NCBI GenBank assembly: GCA_009363875.1
Contig: CM018681.1
Span: 45,450,251 to 45,514,250, forward strand
From: Mikania micrantha
Taxonomy: Eukaryota > Streptophyta > Magnoliopsida > Asterales > Asteraceae
Direction of reading: 5' to 3'
Length of the DNA stretch: 64,000 bases
In this document: piece by piece, positions 43,733-54,579 of the stretch
Layout of the letters: the number at the start of each line of letters is the position of its first letter
How positions within the stretch are numbered: the stretch's first letter is position 1
Made by a program: the position numbers and the translations under genes
The notes under the pieces: model-generated
The model's input: the letters and a program-made list of their open reading frames with translations, nothing else
What the model was told of the DNA's origin: nothing
The model's database searches: none

Positions 43733-44847
43733 TCAAAATCCACTCCAACCATATTGTAGATCATACAGAGGCGACCATAGGTATATATTTTCAAAATTCA
43801 CTCCGACCGTATTCCCCAATGGTTTCCAAATCTGGAAACCATTTTCATGCATTTGAAACAATCGACTTTGAAGAAGCTTCGATCTTTGATTTCTTAGATG
43901 GTGAAGAGATGGAGCTTTTGTGGATGTACATATCGTATACTTAGGCTTTTTAATGCCCAAAATAATCATTTTCTTTTGCCTCTTCTTTGCCTCAAATAAA
44001 ACTGTTAGCTCTTCTCTTAATCTTTTAGTTTTCATATGAGATGAGCTTCTAGTTGGATAATTTCTTAGAGTAAGAAATTCTCTGAGTTCAGCACCATTCA
44101 ATTCATTTATGCTTTTGAGAAGAGGTGGAGGTGGTTTTTCAGCTTTTTGTTTTTCAACAGCAAGAGATCCCTCATATTATGTATCAACATCACCTCTGTG
44201 AAGTTCTTCATATCTAGTAACTTATTTAGCCAGTTCTTCAGAGGTCATGCTTAATACTTGCGTAGCTGGATAGTCATTCCTTATTAAGAACATATCATGA
44301 GCCATATGAGGATCCTTTAGTGCCTCACTAGAAAATTCAGCAGCAAAAGCTTCATTTATTTTGGTTTCAGAAACAATATCATCTTTGATTTTATAACCTC
44401 CTTCAATTCCACCTTCTTCCAGAGTTATTTGCTCAACATTTGCATCATCTTTGTCTGATTGATTAAAGATGCTATCATCACTGTCACTGTAATCAATCAA
44501 TTGCTCATCAATTGGATCATCAACTTGTTCTTGTTGCAATTTTTTTTCTACTGTCATATGCTCATCAACAAAGGAAACAAAGATGGCTTTGTCTCTATCA
44601 GATAAGATGTTAACAAATTTTCCTTTCCTTTTGAGCTCTTCCACCATTAATTCTTCATCAGTTAATTTCCTTTTTCCTTTGTCTATACTTTTTGAAGAGG
44701 AGGAGGGAGCTTCAGAGACATCATCTAGATCTTCAACTGCCTTTATTGAATCAAAGGATTCAAACTCAATGATCATTCTTTTGATTAGATTCATTTGTTC
44801 ATTTATAAATCTCTCAACTTCAATGAGTTGAGATTGAGCAGAGGTTG
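43733..44847 (-). pseudogene. U: unrecognised acidic ORF remnant
   Basis: On the minus strand one frame runs from the Athila insertion point (44847) to 43733 with two in-frame stops (near 44222 and 44178). It is open right up to 44847, so its upstream part should lie beyond the far end of the Athila element, outside the window. It is rich in Asp, Glu, Ser and Lys (a YSDSDDSIFNQSDKDD stretch), with EEGGIEGGYK resembling EEGEIDGGYS in D. That small match hints at a retroelement origin. No enzyme motif is visible. Confidence 0.4.
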
Positions 44848-45361
44848 TGATGTGTCATTATTTACACATCATTTTACTATTTAATTTATAGTATTTTATC
44901 TTATTTTATTAGAATTTTATTTAGTTTTTATTAGATTTTAATTATTTTTTTACTTTTTGTATTTTTAATGTTATTTTTGTAGGTTTCGCGATAATAAACG
45001 TTCGTAATTACGAAGAAACCAAAGCCCAGAATAATTTTGATGAAGTTTGGAAGCTAAAATATGATTTTAAGAAGTTCCGAGATAAAAGGTGGCATTTCAG
45101 GAAGTTTCGGCTTAAAAATTGGATTTATGAAGTTCAAGGGATATATTTGTAAAACTGCCAAAGTTTCAGACGTAGGGGACACGTGGCAACCCCTATGCGT
45201 GCCACCTAGCCCTAAGAACCCACTGAGGACCCGGTTGCAGCATCCATGACTCGCGTGATATTCATATACACACACAAGAGGATCCGCGTGTGACCAAGGC
45301 GCGACCCGGCCACATTGTCCCACTACCCGCGTCCCATTTCGCCCTGTTGACCAGCCTGTGA
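44848..45361 (+). repeat. Athila-like 5' LTR, first part
   Basis: It starts TGATGTGTC and matches 62919 onward. It stops at TGTGA (45357-45361), the duplication made by L2. Confidence 0.85.
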
Positions 45362-45428
45362 TGTAACATCAGTGCCGAATGCATGCGGGAAAAGTGATTG
45401 CAACAGTAACTCAGGTACACATTACGTG

Positions 45429-45976
45429 TGTAGATTTGAAGAATCGATCACGAAATTCTACGATTCAATCATAAACGTGCGGAATCCGTTTACAACTAGA
45501 TTTGAATCAACAATGACAATGTAATAGATCATGAATCTGAATTCTTCATTGATATCCAAGTGTTTACAAACAATAAACGTGAAAATACAACACTTGAACG
45601 ATCAAAAGAAACAAAGATGAAGAGAGTCTTTATCTTGAGCTTGAGAGAGAATTTTACTTTGTGTGTGTGAATTGTGAGCTCTAAACCTCCAAGTCTTCCA
45701 AGTCTACCTATATATAGGTTTCAAAAGGTTTGCCAATAGGTTTGCCAAAAGGTTTGCCAAACCTATAGGTTTGCCAATAGTTTAGCCAAAAGGTTTGCCA
45801 ATAGGTTTGCCAAACCTTAAACCATGTGACCACCAAACCTTTTAGCCATCAATCATAGCCAAACCTTCTTGGATCTTTAGCCAAACCCTTAATCATATTC
45901 AACAGACTATGATTTCATATACAACAAGCCAGGTTCACACATTAAATGCAGCTTTCACACAGAAAATGCACTAACA
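45429..45976 (-). repeat. A 3' LTR (548 bp)
   Basis: The plus strand reads TGTAGATTTG...CACTAACA. It is homologous to the B LTRs. The TATA on the minus strand is near 45709-45718 (CCTATATATA), preceded in coding order by an array of GGCAAACCT motifs (45723-45880), a TTTG version of the GGTTCG islands. A CTCCCCCTTG purine tract (minus strand) abuts at 45977. Confidence 0.85.
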
Positions 45977-47802
45977 TACTCCCCCTTGAACCTTGCTGTT
46001 GTATATGCTCAAACATTTTATGCATCGGGGAACATATATGCATCAACATACTCCCCTACAACCTTGCTATCATCATACTTTCCTTCAGTTGTAGCTGTTA
46101 TATTTTCACACAGAAAATACATCAGTCTCTTTGTTACCACTTCACCCTCTCAATCTTAATTTCATTCTCTCTCTCTCTCTCTCTCCATCTTATGTCTTTC
46201 TTTTTCAAGATTCACTTGCTGAGGACTGCAGTGATATCTTCAACACACAGATCTTCATCACTCTTATCACCTGCATCAGTTGATACATAATCAAAACTAA
46301 ATCTTTTGCTTCACATGTGATCATACTAGATGCCTCATCACAATTCCAATTTCTCTTTGTCACTTATTAACAGTAAATCAATTATAGTGTTTACAAAGAA
46401 TTAGTAAGTCACATCGGATAGTCTAAAAGATAATAGAAGAAATTTTTTATGAATTTTTTCAATGATTTGAATAAACTCCCCCTAAAGCTATGAATTGCAA
46501 AATTGTATATCCTAGAATCCTACAAAATTTGTATTCTAACTAAAAAATAAATATGTTTTTGATGAGAAAGATCCAAACATGAGATCATATTGTAATCATA
46601 CCTCAGCAGTACATGTTGATTATTAATGATACTTATTTATTCGATGCACAAGCCTAGGACGATTGCCAGTATATGGATCCACTTTAAGTATTATCACTTG
46701 TAGTGAATTTGGATTAATGAAAACCAATCACAAGACTTTGTGTTCCCCACTCACTTGAACACATCCCCACTTTGTGAAACATCAACCAACAGCGATGCCA
46801 TTGTAAATTATAAGTTAAAATTCTTGATTAGTTTGATCATGCAAAAATAAAGCAGAATATCTTTTGTGAAATAACAAAGTGTAAAATAAAACAGAATGTT
46901 CAAAATCTGGTAACAAGATTGATACTTCCGTATGCGCAGATGAAACCTGGTTATTGAACAAAAAAAACAACTTATGTTTAAAACCTAGCAATCAGATCGA
47001 TACTTCCGTATACACATAGAATGCCCAAGTTTTAAGCAAACCAAAAAAATAAAAGCATAATGTCCAAAACATAACAATCAGGTCGATACGTAAGTATACG
47101 CAGAGAATGTCCATGTTTTGAACGAAAATAAAAGAAAAATGAACTCAGAATTTCTTTTGAAAAAGAAACACATGATCAAACTAATATATGTACTAATACA
47201 AATAGCAATCACTGAGGCAAATGACCACACACTCAGGACAAAGATCGAACACTGTGTTCTAAGTAATATATCCCACAAAGAATGATTATGGCATTAGTCT
47301 ACAGAAATCACAATTAAGTGAAAGACCTACCAACATATCATACTGAGTGCATTGTGATCGCTTTGTATTTGATCTTGTATGATACAAGTAAGCTTTAGAA
47401 TGTTACAATGTACAATCATATCTCAAAGGTCGGATCAATTTCTCAATTTTCTAATTTTATATTGTTTTTGATTTTTTTTAAATTTTACTCCCCCTAAAAT
47501 GCTAAAAATGAAAATCTTTTTGATTTTTAGAATTTTATAAGTACATAGAAAAATCAAAATTCCCGGAAAATTGACAACCGATATGATTTACCATCTTTGT
47601 GAAACATTATGTTCAAAGTGACTTGAAAACATCAAGAAAATATGACAATGTAATTCCAAACCTGTCAAGTTCTCCAAAATAATACGACAGTTAAAGAATT
47701 AGAACGATTTTACCAAATACACGCCAGGAAGTTTCACTATCAATGAGCTCTCCTCCAATTGATAGGTCCTCTTGAAATCCTCCTGCACACACTCACAAAC
47801 CA
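45977..47802 (-). other. A 3' non-coding region
   Basis: This corresponds to B 51713-53512 in reverse. It includes a (CT)n run (46164-46186), TTTAGGGGGAG-like tracts near 46480 and 47490, and a triple repeat around GATACTTCCGTATAC (46905-47110). No ORF is supported. Confidence 0.75.
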
Positions 47803-48199
47803 TTAGATAGCTTTAGTCACCCAAGCCTTCGAGGTCTTAAGTTTTCCATGAAAATCCATATACCGAAATTTAATCCATTTTCCAGTTGAAACTAATGAAG
47901 TTTCCTTTGAAACTTTGTTTGTTTTTGGTATCCACAACTGTTCCTGTTCAAGTGCATTCTTAAGATAATACTTATCTTGAATCACCACATTGTTGTTAAA
48001 AACCAAATTAGTCGTTAAGGGTTTTGAAAGTTTCAACTTTTCTTCATCCGAGGCTTTCACAAGTTCTTCCTTGTTTTGATTTGGCATTTTATGTCTTTTA
48101 GGAATGAACTTTGAAACCTCTGTGATACAAGACTTGGCATTACTAACTTGTCCTTGTAACTCACACAGATAAGGACAATTAGCAATGATATGCCCTCTT
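47803..48199 (-). pseudogene. A gag, C-terminal end
   Basis: The terminal 94 residues from the first Met match the end of the B protein with few changes (EQEQLWIPKTNK, KWIKFRYMDFHG, TSKAWVTKAI). The frame continues upstream to the knuckle, where B is inserted at 48199/48200. Confidence 0.8.
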
Positions 48200-48722
48200 T
48201 GTTAGTGCATTTTCTATATGAAAGTTGCATTTACTTTGTGAACCTGGCTTGTTGTATATGAAATCGTAGTTTGTTGTATATGATTAAGGGTTCGGCTAAA
48301 GATCCAAGAAGGTTCGGCTATGATTGATAGCTAAAAGGTTTGGTGCTGACATGTTTTAAGGTTTGGCAGGCAAACCTATAGGTTTGGCAGGCAAACCTAT
48401 TGGCAAACCTATGAAACATATATATAGAGGAAAGGTGGTGGACTTGGAAGTTAGAGCTCATAATTCACACACACAAGTTCAAGACTTCTCTCTCAAGAAT
48501 CAAGATCAAGAATTCATCAAATTCTCTTCATCTTAGCTTCTTTTGAATATTCAAGTGTTGTATTTCACGTTTGATTCGTTGTAATCACTTGAATGTTAAT
48601 GAAGATTTCAGATTTGTGATATATATTACAACGTTATTGGTTGATCCAAATCTAGTTATAAACGGATTCCGCACGTTTATGATCGAATCGTAGAATTTCA
48701 TTATCGATTCAACAAATCTACA
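48200..48722 (+). repeat. B 5' LTR (523 bp)
   Basis: The ends are TGTTAGTGCA...CTACA. An array of GGTTCGGC, AGGTTTGGC and GGCAAACCT motifs (48285-48413) runs up to a TATA box (ATATATATAGAGG, 48418-48430). Confidence 0.92.
48418..48430 (+). promoter_or_regulatory. TATA box of B 5' LTR
   Basis: ATATATATAGAGG directly after the motif array, the same arrangement as in C0 and D. Confidence 0.65.
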
Positions 48723-48723
48723 G

Positions 48724-48734
48724 TGGTATCAGAG
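48724..48734 (+). other. B primer binding site (tRNA-iMet, 11-nt match)
   Basis: TGGTATCAGAG, one base after the LTR. The next bases are AG rather than CC, so the match is shorter than in the other elements here. Confidence 0.8.
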
Positions 48735-49723
48735 AGTTAGGCTCGATTCTACGACTATTTGGAGATCAATCTCAAGTAATTTGATCAGAAAGTTCATCAT
48801 CTTGAAGGTGTTCTTGAAGTTCTTCACGTTTTTGTCAACAAAAAGCTAGATCTACGAAAAATTATCAAGTTTTTGCAAGTTTTGATCCGATAGAAAGATG
48901 CGCCTCGAAAAAACGAAGATTTTGACTACTCATAGGCCTTCTAACTCCAAAAAATGAATATTTTAGAGCCGTTTTTGTGAAGTTCAGATCTGTTCGTTCG
49001 ATCAGACGAACCTTTGACGAATCTGATAGCCGAACCTGTCCAGGTTCGTCCATAGGTTCGTGGAACGTCCAGGTTCGTCCATAGGTTCGTGGAACGTCCA
49101 GGTTCGTCCATAGGTTCGTGGGAACGTCCAGGTTCGTCCATAGGTTCGTGGAACGTCCAGGTTCGTCCATAGGTTCGTGGGAACGTCCAGGTTCGTCCAT
49201 AGGTTCGTGGGAACGTCCAGATTCGCGAGAAATTGACTATTTCACGAGAAATTGCGAGAAATTGACCAAATATCACGATATTTTGACCAAAATTCACGAG
49301 ATTTTGCTTAGGGTTCGTAATTCTATCCGGAAAAGGTTTGTGGATCTGAAATCTCATAAGGTTCGTGAAAATCTCCCAAGGTATGCAAGATTTTGAAAGA
49401 TTCGCGAGAAATTGACCTAGATTCACGAGATTTTGGTTGGGGTTCGCGAGATTTTGATCCTTATACATCATAAAGGGTTCGTGAGCTTCCAAGATTAATA
49501 AGGTTTGTTAAAAGGGTTCGTGGCCTATTTTTTAAGATTAAAAAGCTCTATTTGAGCCAAAAAGACACATTCTTAAAATCTCAAGTAAACTTTGTTTACC
49601 TATTTTGGGTCTTCCGGATCATTTGGGATAGGTTTCAAGACCTAATTCGGACGTTAAGACGATGTTTGAGCTGTTTTGTTTTTGAGAGGTTAAACTTTCA
49701 AGTTCTGGACATAAAAGTTAAAT
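48735..49723 (+). other. B leader with GGTTCG minisatellite
   Basis: Non-coding, about 990 bp. It contains the 29-30 bp tandem array at 49032-49215 and further GGTTCGTG/ATTCGCGAG motifs to about 49520. GAGAAATTGACC and CACGAGATTTTG repeats interleave between 49220 and 49460. Confidence 0.7.
49032..49215 (+). repeat. Minisatellite of about six 29-30 bp units
   Basis: Each unit holds CCAGGTTCGTCCATAGG followed by TTCGTGGAACGT, i.e. two GGTTCG motifs per unit. The units differ by a single G insertion (GGAACGT or GGGAACGT). Frames across it give repetitive peptides with no family match. Confidence 0.85.
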
Positions 49724-51712
49724 ATGACATACAAGAACTGGAACACGGAATGGTTGGCTAACAATGGACTTGTGTTGGACAATTTGGAAAATTATCCGAA
49801 CTGGAGATCCGCATTCGAAACGTTTATTACCAAAGCGGATGATAATTATCAGAAGTTATTGTACCAACAATACAAGAAGCCATGTTTGAAACTGAATGAA
49901 GATCAAATGTCTGAATTTAATCAAGAAAGAGAATTGTGTGAATTGTTTTCAGTGATCATTTCTGAAGATATTAAGAAAACTGATTTTGAACAAATGCCAC
50001 ATTCATGTGCAAAGTGGAGTTTGTTACAACTTGCATATAACAATCATGTTGCAAAGAAGATCAATGATGCTTATGATCGTCTTTTACCACTTATGCAAGA
50101 ATTGAAATATTTTAAGTTTGATATCACTGATGGGCAAATCGTTGAGAAGTTTACGCAATTCTTACCTTGTCGATGGAGTGATTTTGTTGAAAGAATGAAG
50201 GAAACTGAAATCATTCATCATGTCAAATTAATGAAATTCAAAGATGTGGTTGACAAAATGGAATCGGAGATAAGGAGAACAGGAAAATGGATTGTGAAAA
50301 TTGTTGATTTCTCGTGGATTGATGAACAAAGAAATATGTTAAATGAAAGTATGAGTGTTGAGTCTTCAATTTCAGAATCTGATAAAACATATGAACCTGA
50401 AATGGATGAAGATAGTAAACAGGTGAATGAAGTTGTAGATGAGAGATGTAAGGTAACTGAAGATACACATATTCTTGATGATTCTGATATCACAAGTGAG
50501 ATGAAAAAGTCTGAAGATGACGTGTTGAAGTCAAAGGATGAAACTTCAAGTGATGATGTGGTGTCAACGGAGGATGAGAGTGTTTATAAGGATGCCTCTG
50601 ATGATTTGTCTGAAACAACTACCATCATTAGTGAAGACCATTGTCATACCATTTCAGATAAAGAGGTAAGTTCAGGTACATTTTCTAAACTCTCATGCTC
50701 TAAATGTTTAAATCTTAAAGGAAAGTCTCCAATTTGTGTTGATAACAACATTCCTCCGATCATTGAAGATTGTACTTTTGAGGAATATGATGAGGAGACA
50801 TTGTACAGATGTGGGTTGATGGATGTACATAAGGATTATGATGATTCTCACACTAATATCTTTGATGATATAAAATCATGTGTTTCAAACTCTGCATCAT
50901 CATCCAAAAAGAAAGTTTCTTTCAAAACTCCATTGGTTGAAACTAAAAAGTTTTCAAAGATTGAAAATAAGAATTTTTCAAAGCAAAATGGTTTTTCAAG
51001 TTCAAAACCTAAACGTCAAATTCAATCAAAATGGGTTGTGAAATCATCATGTGCATCAAACAGAGTGGAATCAAAATGTGATATTTCAAAGTCTTGGAAC
51101 AAAGACAAGATTTCACTCAGTCCCACAAGATGTGAAAAGTTGAACTTTGAGTCTCCCACGTCAAGTGGTAAGAAGTCACATTTGACTCATATGGGTTCAA
51201 CAAGTAATCAAAGATTGGTTTATGGTTCACCAATGGTAAATCACCAAAACCATAGGTTTGTACAAAACTATTCTCCTAGGTTTGTGGAGAGGAGAATATG
51301 TTTTGAGTGTGGAACAAGAGGGCATATCATTGCTAATTGTCCTTATCTGTGTGAGTTACAAGGACAAGTTAGTAATGCCAAGTCTTGTGTCACAGAGGTT
51401 TCAAAGTTCATTCCTAAAAAACATAAAATGCCAAATCAAAACAAGGAAGAACTTGTGAAAGCCTCGGATGAAGAAAAGTTGAAACTTTCAAAACATTTAA
51501 TGACTAATTTGGTGTTTAACAACAATGTGGTGATTCAAGATAAGTATTATCTTAAGAATGCACTTGAACATGAACAGTTGTGGATACCAAAAACAAACAA
51601 AATTTCAAAGGAAACTTCATTAGTTTCAACTGGAAAATGGATTAAATTTCGGTATATGGATTTTCATGGAAAAACCAAGACCTCGAAGGCTTGGGTGACT
51701 AAAGATATCTAA
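49724..51712 (+). CDS. B gag-like protein (662 aa) with one zinc knuckle
   Basis: An intact frame starts MTYKNWNTEW. Residues 1-190 follow the Copia gag (UBN2) pattern: a NYPNWRSAFETF block near 24-35, CAKWSLLQLAYNNHV, and PCRWSDFVERMKE. An acidic Ser/Asp/Glu-rich middle (about 205-330) is followed by a Lys/Ser-rich basic region. A CCHC knuckle (CFECGTRGHIIANC, 526-539) comes next, then a conserved end with QLWIPKTNK and FRYMDFHG...SKAWV. In C1 a related VWVP block lies just before protease, so B looks like a SIRE-type polyprotein ending where protease would begin (inference). Capsid assembly and RNA binding are likely roles. It stands alone between leader and 3' non-coding region. Confidence 0.85.
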   Translation: MTYKNWNTEWLANNGLVLDNLENYPNWRSAFETFITKADDNYQKLLYQQYKKPCLKLNEDQMSEFNQERELCELFSVIISEDIKKTDFEQMPHSCAKWSLLQLAYNNHVAKKINDAYDRLLPLMQELKYFKFDITDGQIVEKFTQFLPCRWSDFVERMKETEIIHHVKLMKFKDVVDKMESEIRRTGKWIVKIVDFSWIDEQRNMLNESMSVESSISESDKTYEPEMDEDSKQVNEVVDERCKVTEDTHILDDSDITSEMKKSEDDVLKSKDETSSDDVVSTEDESVYKDASDDLSETTTIISEDHCHTISDKEVSSGTFSKLSCSKCLNLKGKSPICVDNNIPPIIEDCTFEEYDEETLYRCGLMDVHKDYDDSHTNIFDDIKSCVSNSASSSKKKVSFKTPLVETKKFSKIENKNFSKQNGFSSSKPKRQIQSKWVVKSSCASNRVESKCDISKSWNKDKISLSPTRCEKLNFESPTSSGKKSHLTHMGSTSNQRLVYGSPMVNHQNHRFVQNYSPRFVERRICFECGTRGHIIANCPYLCELQGQVSNAKSCVTEVSKFIPKKHKMPNQNKEELVKASDEEKLKLSKHLMTNLVFNNNVVIQDKYYLKNALEHEQLWIPKTNKISKETSLVSTGKWIKFRYMDFHGKTKTSKAWVTKDI

Positions 51713-53297
51713 TGGTTTGTGAGTGTGTGCAGGAGGATTTCAAGAGGACCTATCAATTGGAGGAGAGCTCATTGATAGTGGAACTTCCTGGCGGGTATTT
51801 GGTAAAATTGTTCTAATTCTTTAACTGTCATATTATTCTGGAGAACTTGACAGGTTTGGAATTACATTGTCATATTTTCTTGATGTTTTCAAGTCACATT
51901 GAACATAATGTTTCACAAAGATGATAAATCATATCGGTTGTCAAATTTCCGGGAATTTTGATTTTTCTATGTAATTATAAAATTCTAAAAATCAAAAAGA
52001 TTTCATTTTTAGCATTTTAGGGAGAGAAAATTTAAAAAATCAAAAACAGTATAAAATTAGAAAATTGAGAAATTGATCCGACCTTTGAGATATGATTGTA
52101 CATTGTAACATTCTGAAGCTTACTTGGTTCATACAAGATCAAATACAAAGCGATCACAATGCACTCATTATGATATGTTGGTAGGTCTTTCAATTTGTTG
52201 TGATTTCTGTAGACTAATGCCATAATCATTCTTTGTGGGACACATTACTTAGAACACAGTGTTCGATCTTTGTCCTGAGTGCATGGTCATTTGCCTCAGT
52301 GATTGCTAATTGTATTAGTACATATATTAGTTTGATCATGTGTTTTCTTTTTCAAAAGAAATTCTGAGTTCATTTTTTCTTTTATTTTCGTTCAAAACAT
52401 GGACATTCTCTGCGTATACTTACGTATCGACCTGATTGCTCTGTTTTGGACATTCTGTTTTTATTTTCTTGGTTTGTTTAGAACTTGGGCATTCTATGTG
52501 TATACGGAAGTATCAATCTGATTGCTAGGTTTTAAACTTAAATTATTTTTTGGTTCAATATCTTGGTTTCATCTGCGCATACGGAAGTATCAATCTTGTT
52601 ACCGGATTTTGAACATTCTATTTTATTTTACACTTTGTTATTTCACAAAAGATATTCTGCTTTATTTTTGCTTGATCAAACTAAGCAAGAATTTGAGCTT
52701 ATAATTTTCAATGGCATCGCTGTTGGTTGATGTTTCACAAAGCGGGGATGTGTTCAAGTGAGTGGGGAACACAAAGTCTTGTGATTGGTTTTCATTAATC
52801 CAAATTCACAACAAGTGGTAAGACTTAAAGTGGACCCATATACTGGCAATCATCCTAGGCTTGTGCATAGAATAAATAAATATCATTAATAATCAACAAG
52901 TAACGCTGAGGTATGATTACAATATGATCTCATGTTTGGATCTTTCTCATCAAAAACATATTTATTTTTTAGTTAGAATACAAATTTTGTAGGATTCTAG
53001 GATATACAATTTTGCAATTCATAGCTTTAGGGGGAGTTTATTCAAATCATTGAAAAAATTCATAAAAATTTTCTTCTATTTTCTTTTAGACTATCCGATT
53101 TGATTTACTAATTCTTTGTAAAAATTTTAATTGATTTACTGTTAATAAGTGACAAAGAGAAATCGGAATTGTGATGAGGCATCTAGTTTTGATTATGTGT
53201 CAACTGATGCAGGTGATAAGGGTAATGAAGATCTGTGTGTTGAAGATGTCACTGCAGTCCTCAGCAAGTGAATCTTGAAAAAGAATGATATAAGATG

Positions 53298-53328
<31 letters not shown>

Positions 53329-53501
53329 ATTAAGATTGAGAGGGTGAAATAGAAACAAAGAGACTGATGTATTTTCTGTGTGAAAATATAACAGCTACAA
53401 CTGAAGGGAAGTATGTTGATAGCAAGGTTGTAGGAAAGTATGTTAATGCATATATGTTTCCCGATACACATAAAGTTTGAGCATATACAACAGCAAGGTT
53501 C
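51713..53501 (+). other. B 3' non-coding region
   Basis: About 1.8 kb without a credible ORF. It holds a TTTAGGGAGAGAAAA tract near 52015, the triple GTATAC/AAGTATC repeat (52415-52620), a TTTAGGGGGAGTTTATT tract near 53026 and a (GA)n run (53300-53322). Its length and conservation with A suggest it is a regular part of the family. Confidence 0.7.
52415..52620. repeat. Triple imperfect repeat in B 3' region
   Basis: Three units at about 52420-52460, 52490-52535 and 52570-52620 share GTATAC(T/G)(T/G)A(C/A)GTATC, then AA/GACCTGATTGCT or a variant, then GTTTT and ACATTCT. The counterparts in A are at 46905-47110. Confidence 0.65.
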
Positions 53502-53512
53502 AAGGGGGAGTA
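53502..53512 (+). other. B polypurine tract
   Basis: AAGGGGGAGTA immediately before the 3' LTR. Confidence 0.9.
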
Positions 53513-54035
53513 TGTTAGTGCATTTTCTATATGAAAGTTGCATTTACTTTGTGAACCTGGCTTGTTGTATATGAAATCGTAGTTTGTTGTATATGATTAA
53601 GGGTTCGGCTAAAGATCCAAGAAGGTTCGGCTATGATTGATAGCTAAAAGGTTTGGTGCTGACATGTTTTAAGGTTTGGCAGGCAAACCTATAGGTTTGG
53701 CAGGCAAACCTATTGGCAAACCTATGAAACATATATATAGAGGAAAGGTGGTGGACTTGGAAGTTAGAGCTCATAATTCACACACACAAGTTCAAGACTT
53801 CTCTCTCAAGAATCAAGATCAAGAATTCATCAAATTCTCTTCATCTTAGCTTCTTTTGAATATTCAAGTGTTGTATTTCACGTTTGATTCGTTGTAATCA
53901 CTTGAATGTTAATGAAGATTTCAGATTTGTTATATATATTACAACGTTATTGATTGATCCAAATCTAGTTATAAACGGATTCCGCACGTTTATGATCGAA
54001 TCGTAGAATTTCATTATCGATTCAACAAATCTACA
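53513..54035 (+). repeat. B 3' LTR (523 bp)
   Basis: Same length as the 5' LTR. I see two substitutions, near 48618/53931 and 48639/53952. CTCTT follows. Confidence 0.92.
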
Positions 54036-54197
54036 CTCTTGTTCCACACTCAAAACATATTCTCCTCTCCACAAACCTAGGAGAATAGTTTTGTACAAAC
54101 CTATGGTTTTGGTGATTTACCAATAGTGAACCATAAACCAATCTTTGATTACTTGTTGAACCCATATGAGTCAAATGTGACTTCTTATCACTTGACG
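54036..54197 (-). pseudogene. A gag fragment on the far side of B
   Basis: The minus-strand translation matches B residues around 480-530 (SGKKSHLTHMGSTSNQRLVY, FVQNYSPRFVERRICFECGT) up to the CTCTT insertion point. Upstream homology ends abruptly near 54197. Confidence 0.8.
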
Positions 54198-54560
54198 AAC
54201 CATAGGCGAACCCTTTGAGATTGCCGAACCCTTTCATTCATCCAACGAACCCTGTTGAACCAACTGGCATGCAGTGAACCTGTTAATAGCTGTAATCAGC
54301 CAAACCAACATTGAATCAAACGAACCTTTAAGCCGACGAACCTATACATGCTGGCACCGAACCTTCGAAGACTCAGTCGAACCGTTGCAAGGTCCCGAAC
54401 CTGCATCACCTTCCACGAACCTTAGCCCATATACGAACCTTGTTACTTCGAGTTCCCCTCAACGAACCTTGCTTGGCCGAAGGTGATACCCACAAACCAA
54501 CAAGAAACGAACCCAACATCTTGATTGGCCGAACCTTAGTCTGTAGAACCAATAGGTTCG
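54198..54560. repeat. CGAACC island in L2
   Basis: About twenty CGAACC/CCGAACCTT motifs at 15-25 bp spacing, the reverse-complement counterpart of the GGTTCG island of L1 and in the same place relative to the GGCCCA array. Confidence 0.65.
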
Positions 54561-54579
54561 CAGGGTTAAGCATCAGGTT

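Larger units (their letters stand above)
48200..54035 (+). mobile_element. B: complete gag-only LTR element (5836 bp)
   Basis: LTRs of 523 bp at each end differ at two positions by eye. CTCTT flanks both sides, and the split knuckle codons of A show the empty site. It has a primer site, a purine tract and one intact 662-codon gag-like ORF, and no protease, RT or integrase. This fits the class of non-autonomous TR-GAG elements. The near-identical LTRs show recent movement, so an enzyme donor, plausibly a SIRE-type Copia, was active (inference). Confidence 0.9.
45429..54197 (-). mobile_element. A: truncated gag-only element, minus strand, host of B
   Basis: Its 3' LTR (45429-45976), 3' non-coding region and the end of gag (47803-48199 and 54036-54197) match B in reverse orientation. 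Homology stops at about 54197 inside gag, where sequence passes directly into the motif island of L2. A deletion has therefore removed its 5' half together with part of L2. B sits inside its zinc-knuckle codons. Confidence 0.8.

Noticed and set aside
46164..46186. (CT)n and (GA)n runs, considered as functional GAGA elements
   Set aside because: They are mirror copies of a simple repeat in the A and B 3' regions; no further support for regulation.
49032..49215. Regularly spaced 30-bp repeats, considered as a CRISPR array
   Set aside because: The units are contiguous with no unique spacers, the DNA is plant, and it is a minisatellite in a retrotransposon leader.
51740..51800. IDSG-like reading just after the B ORF, considered as a protease active site
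   Set aside because: It is out of frame after the stop, lacks the flanking protease pattern, and the rest of the frame is full of stops.
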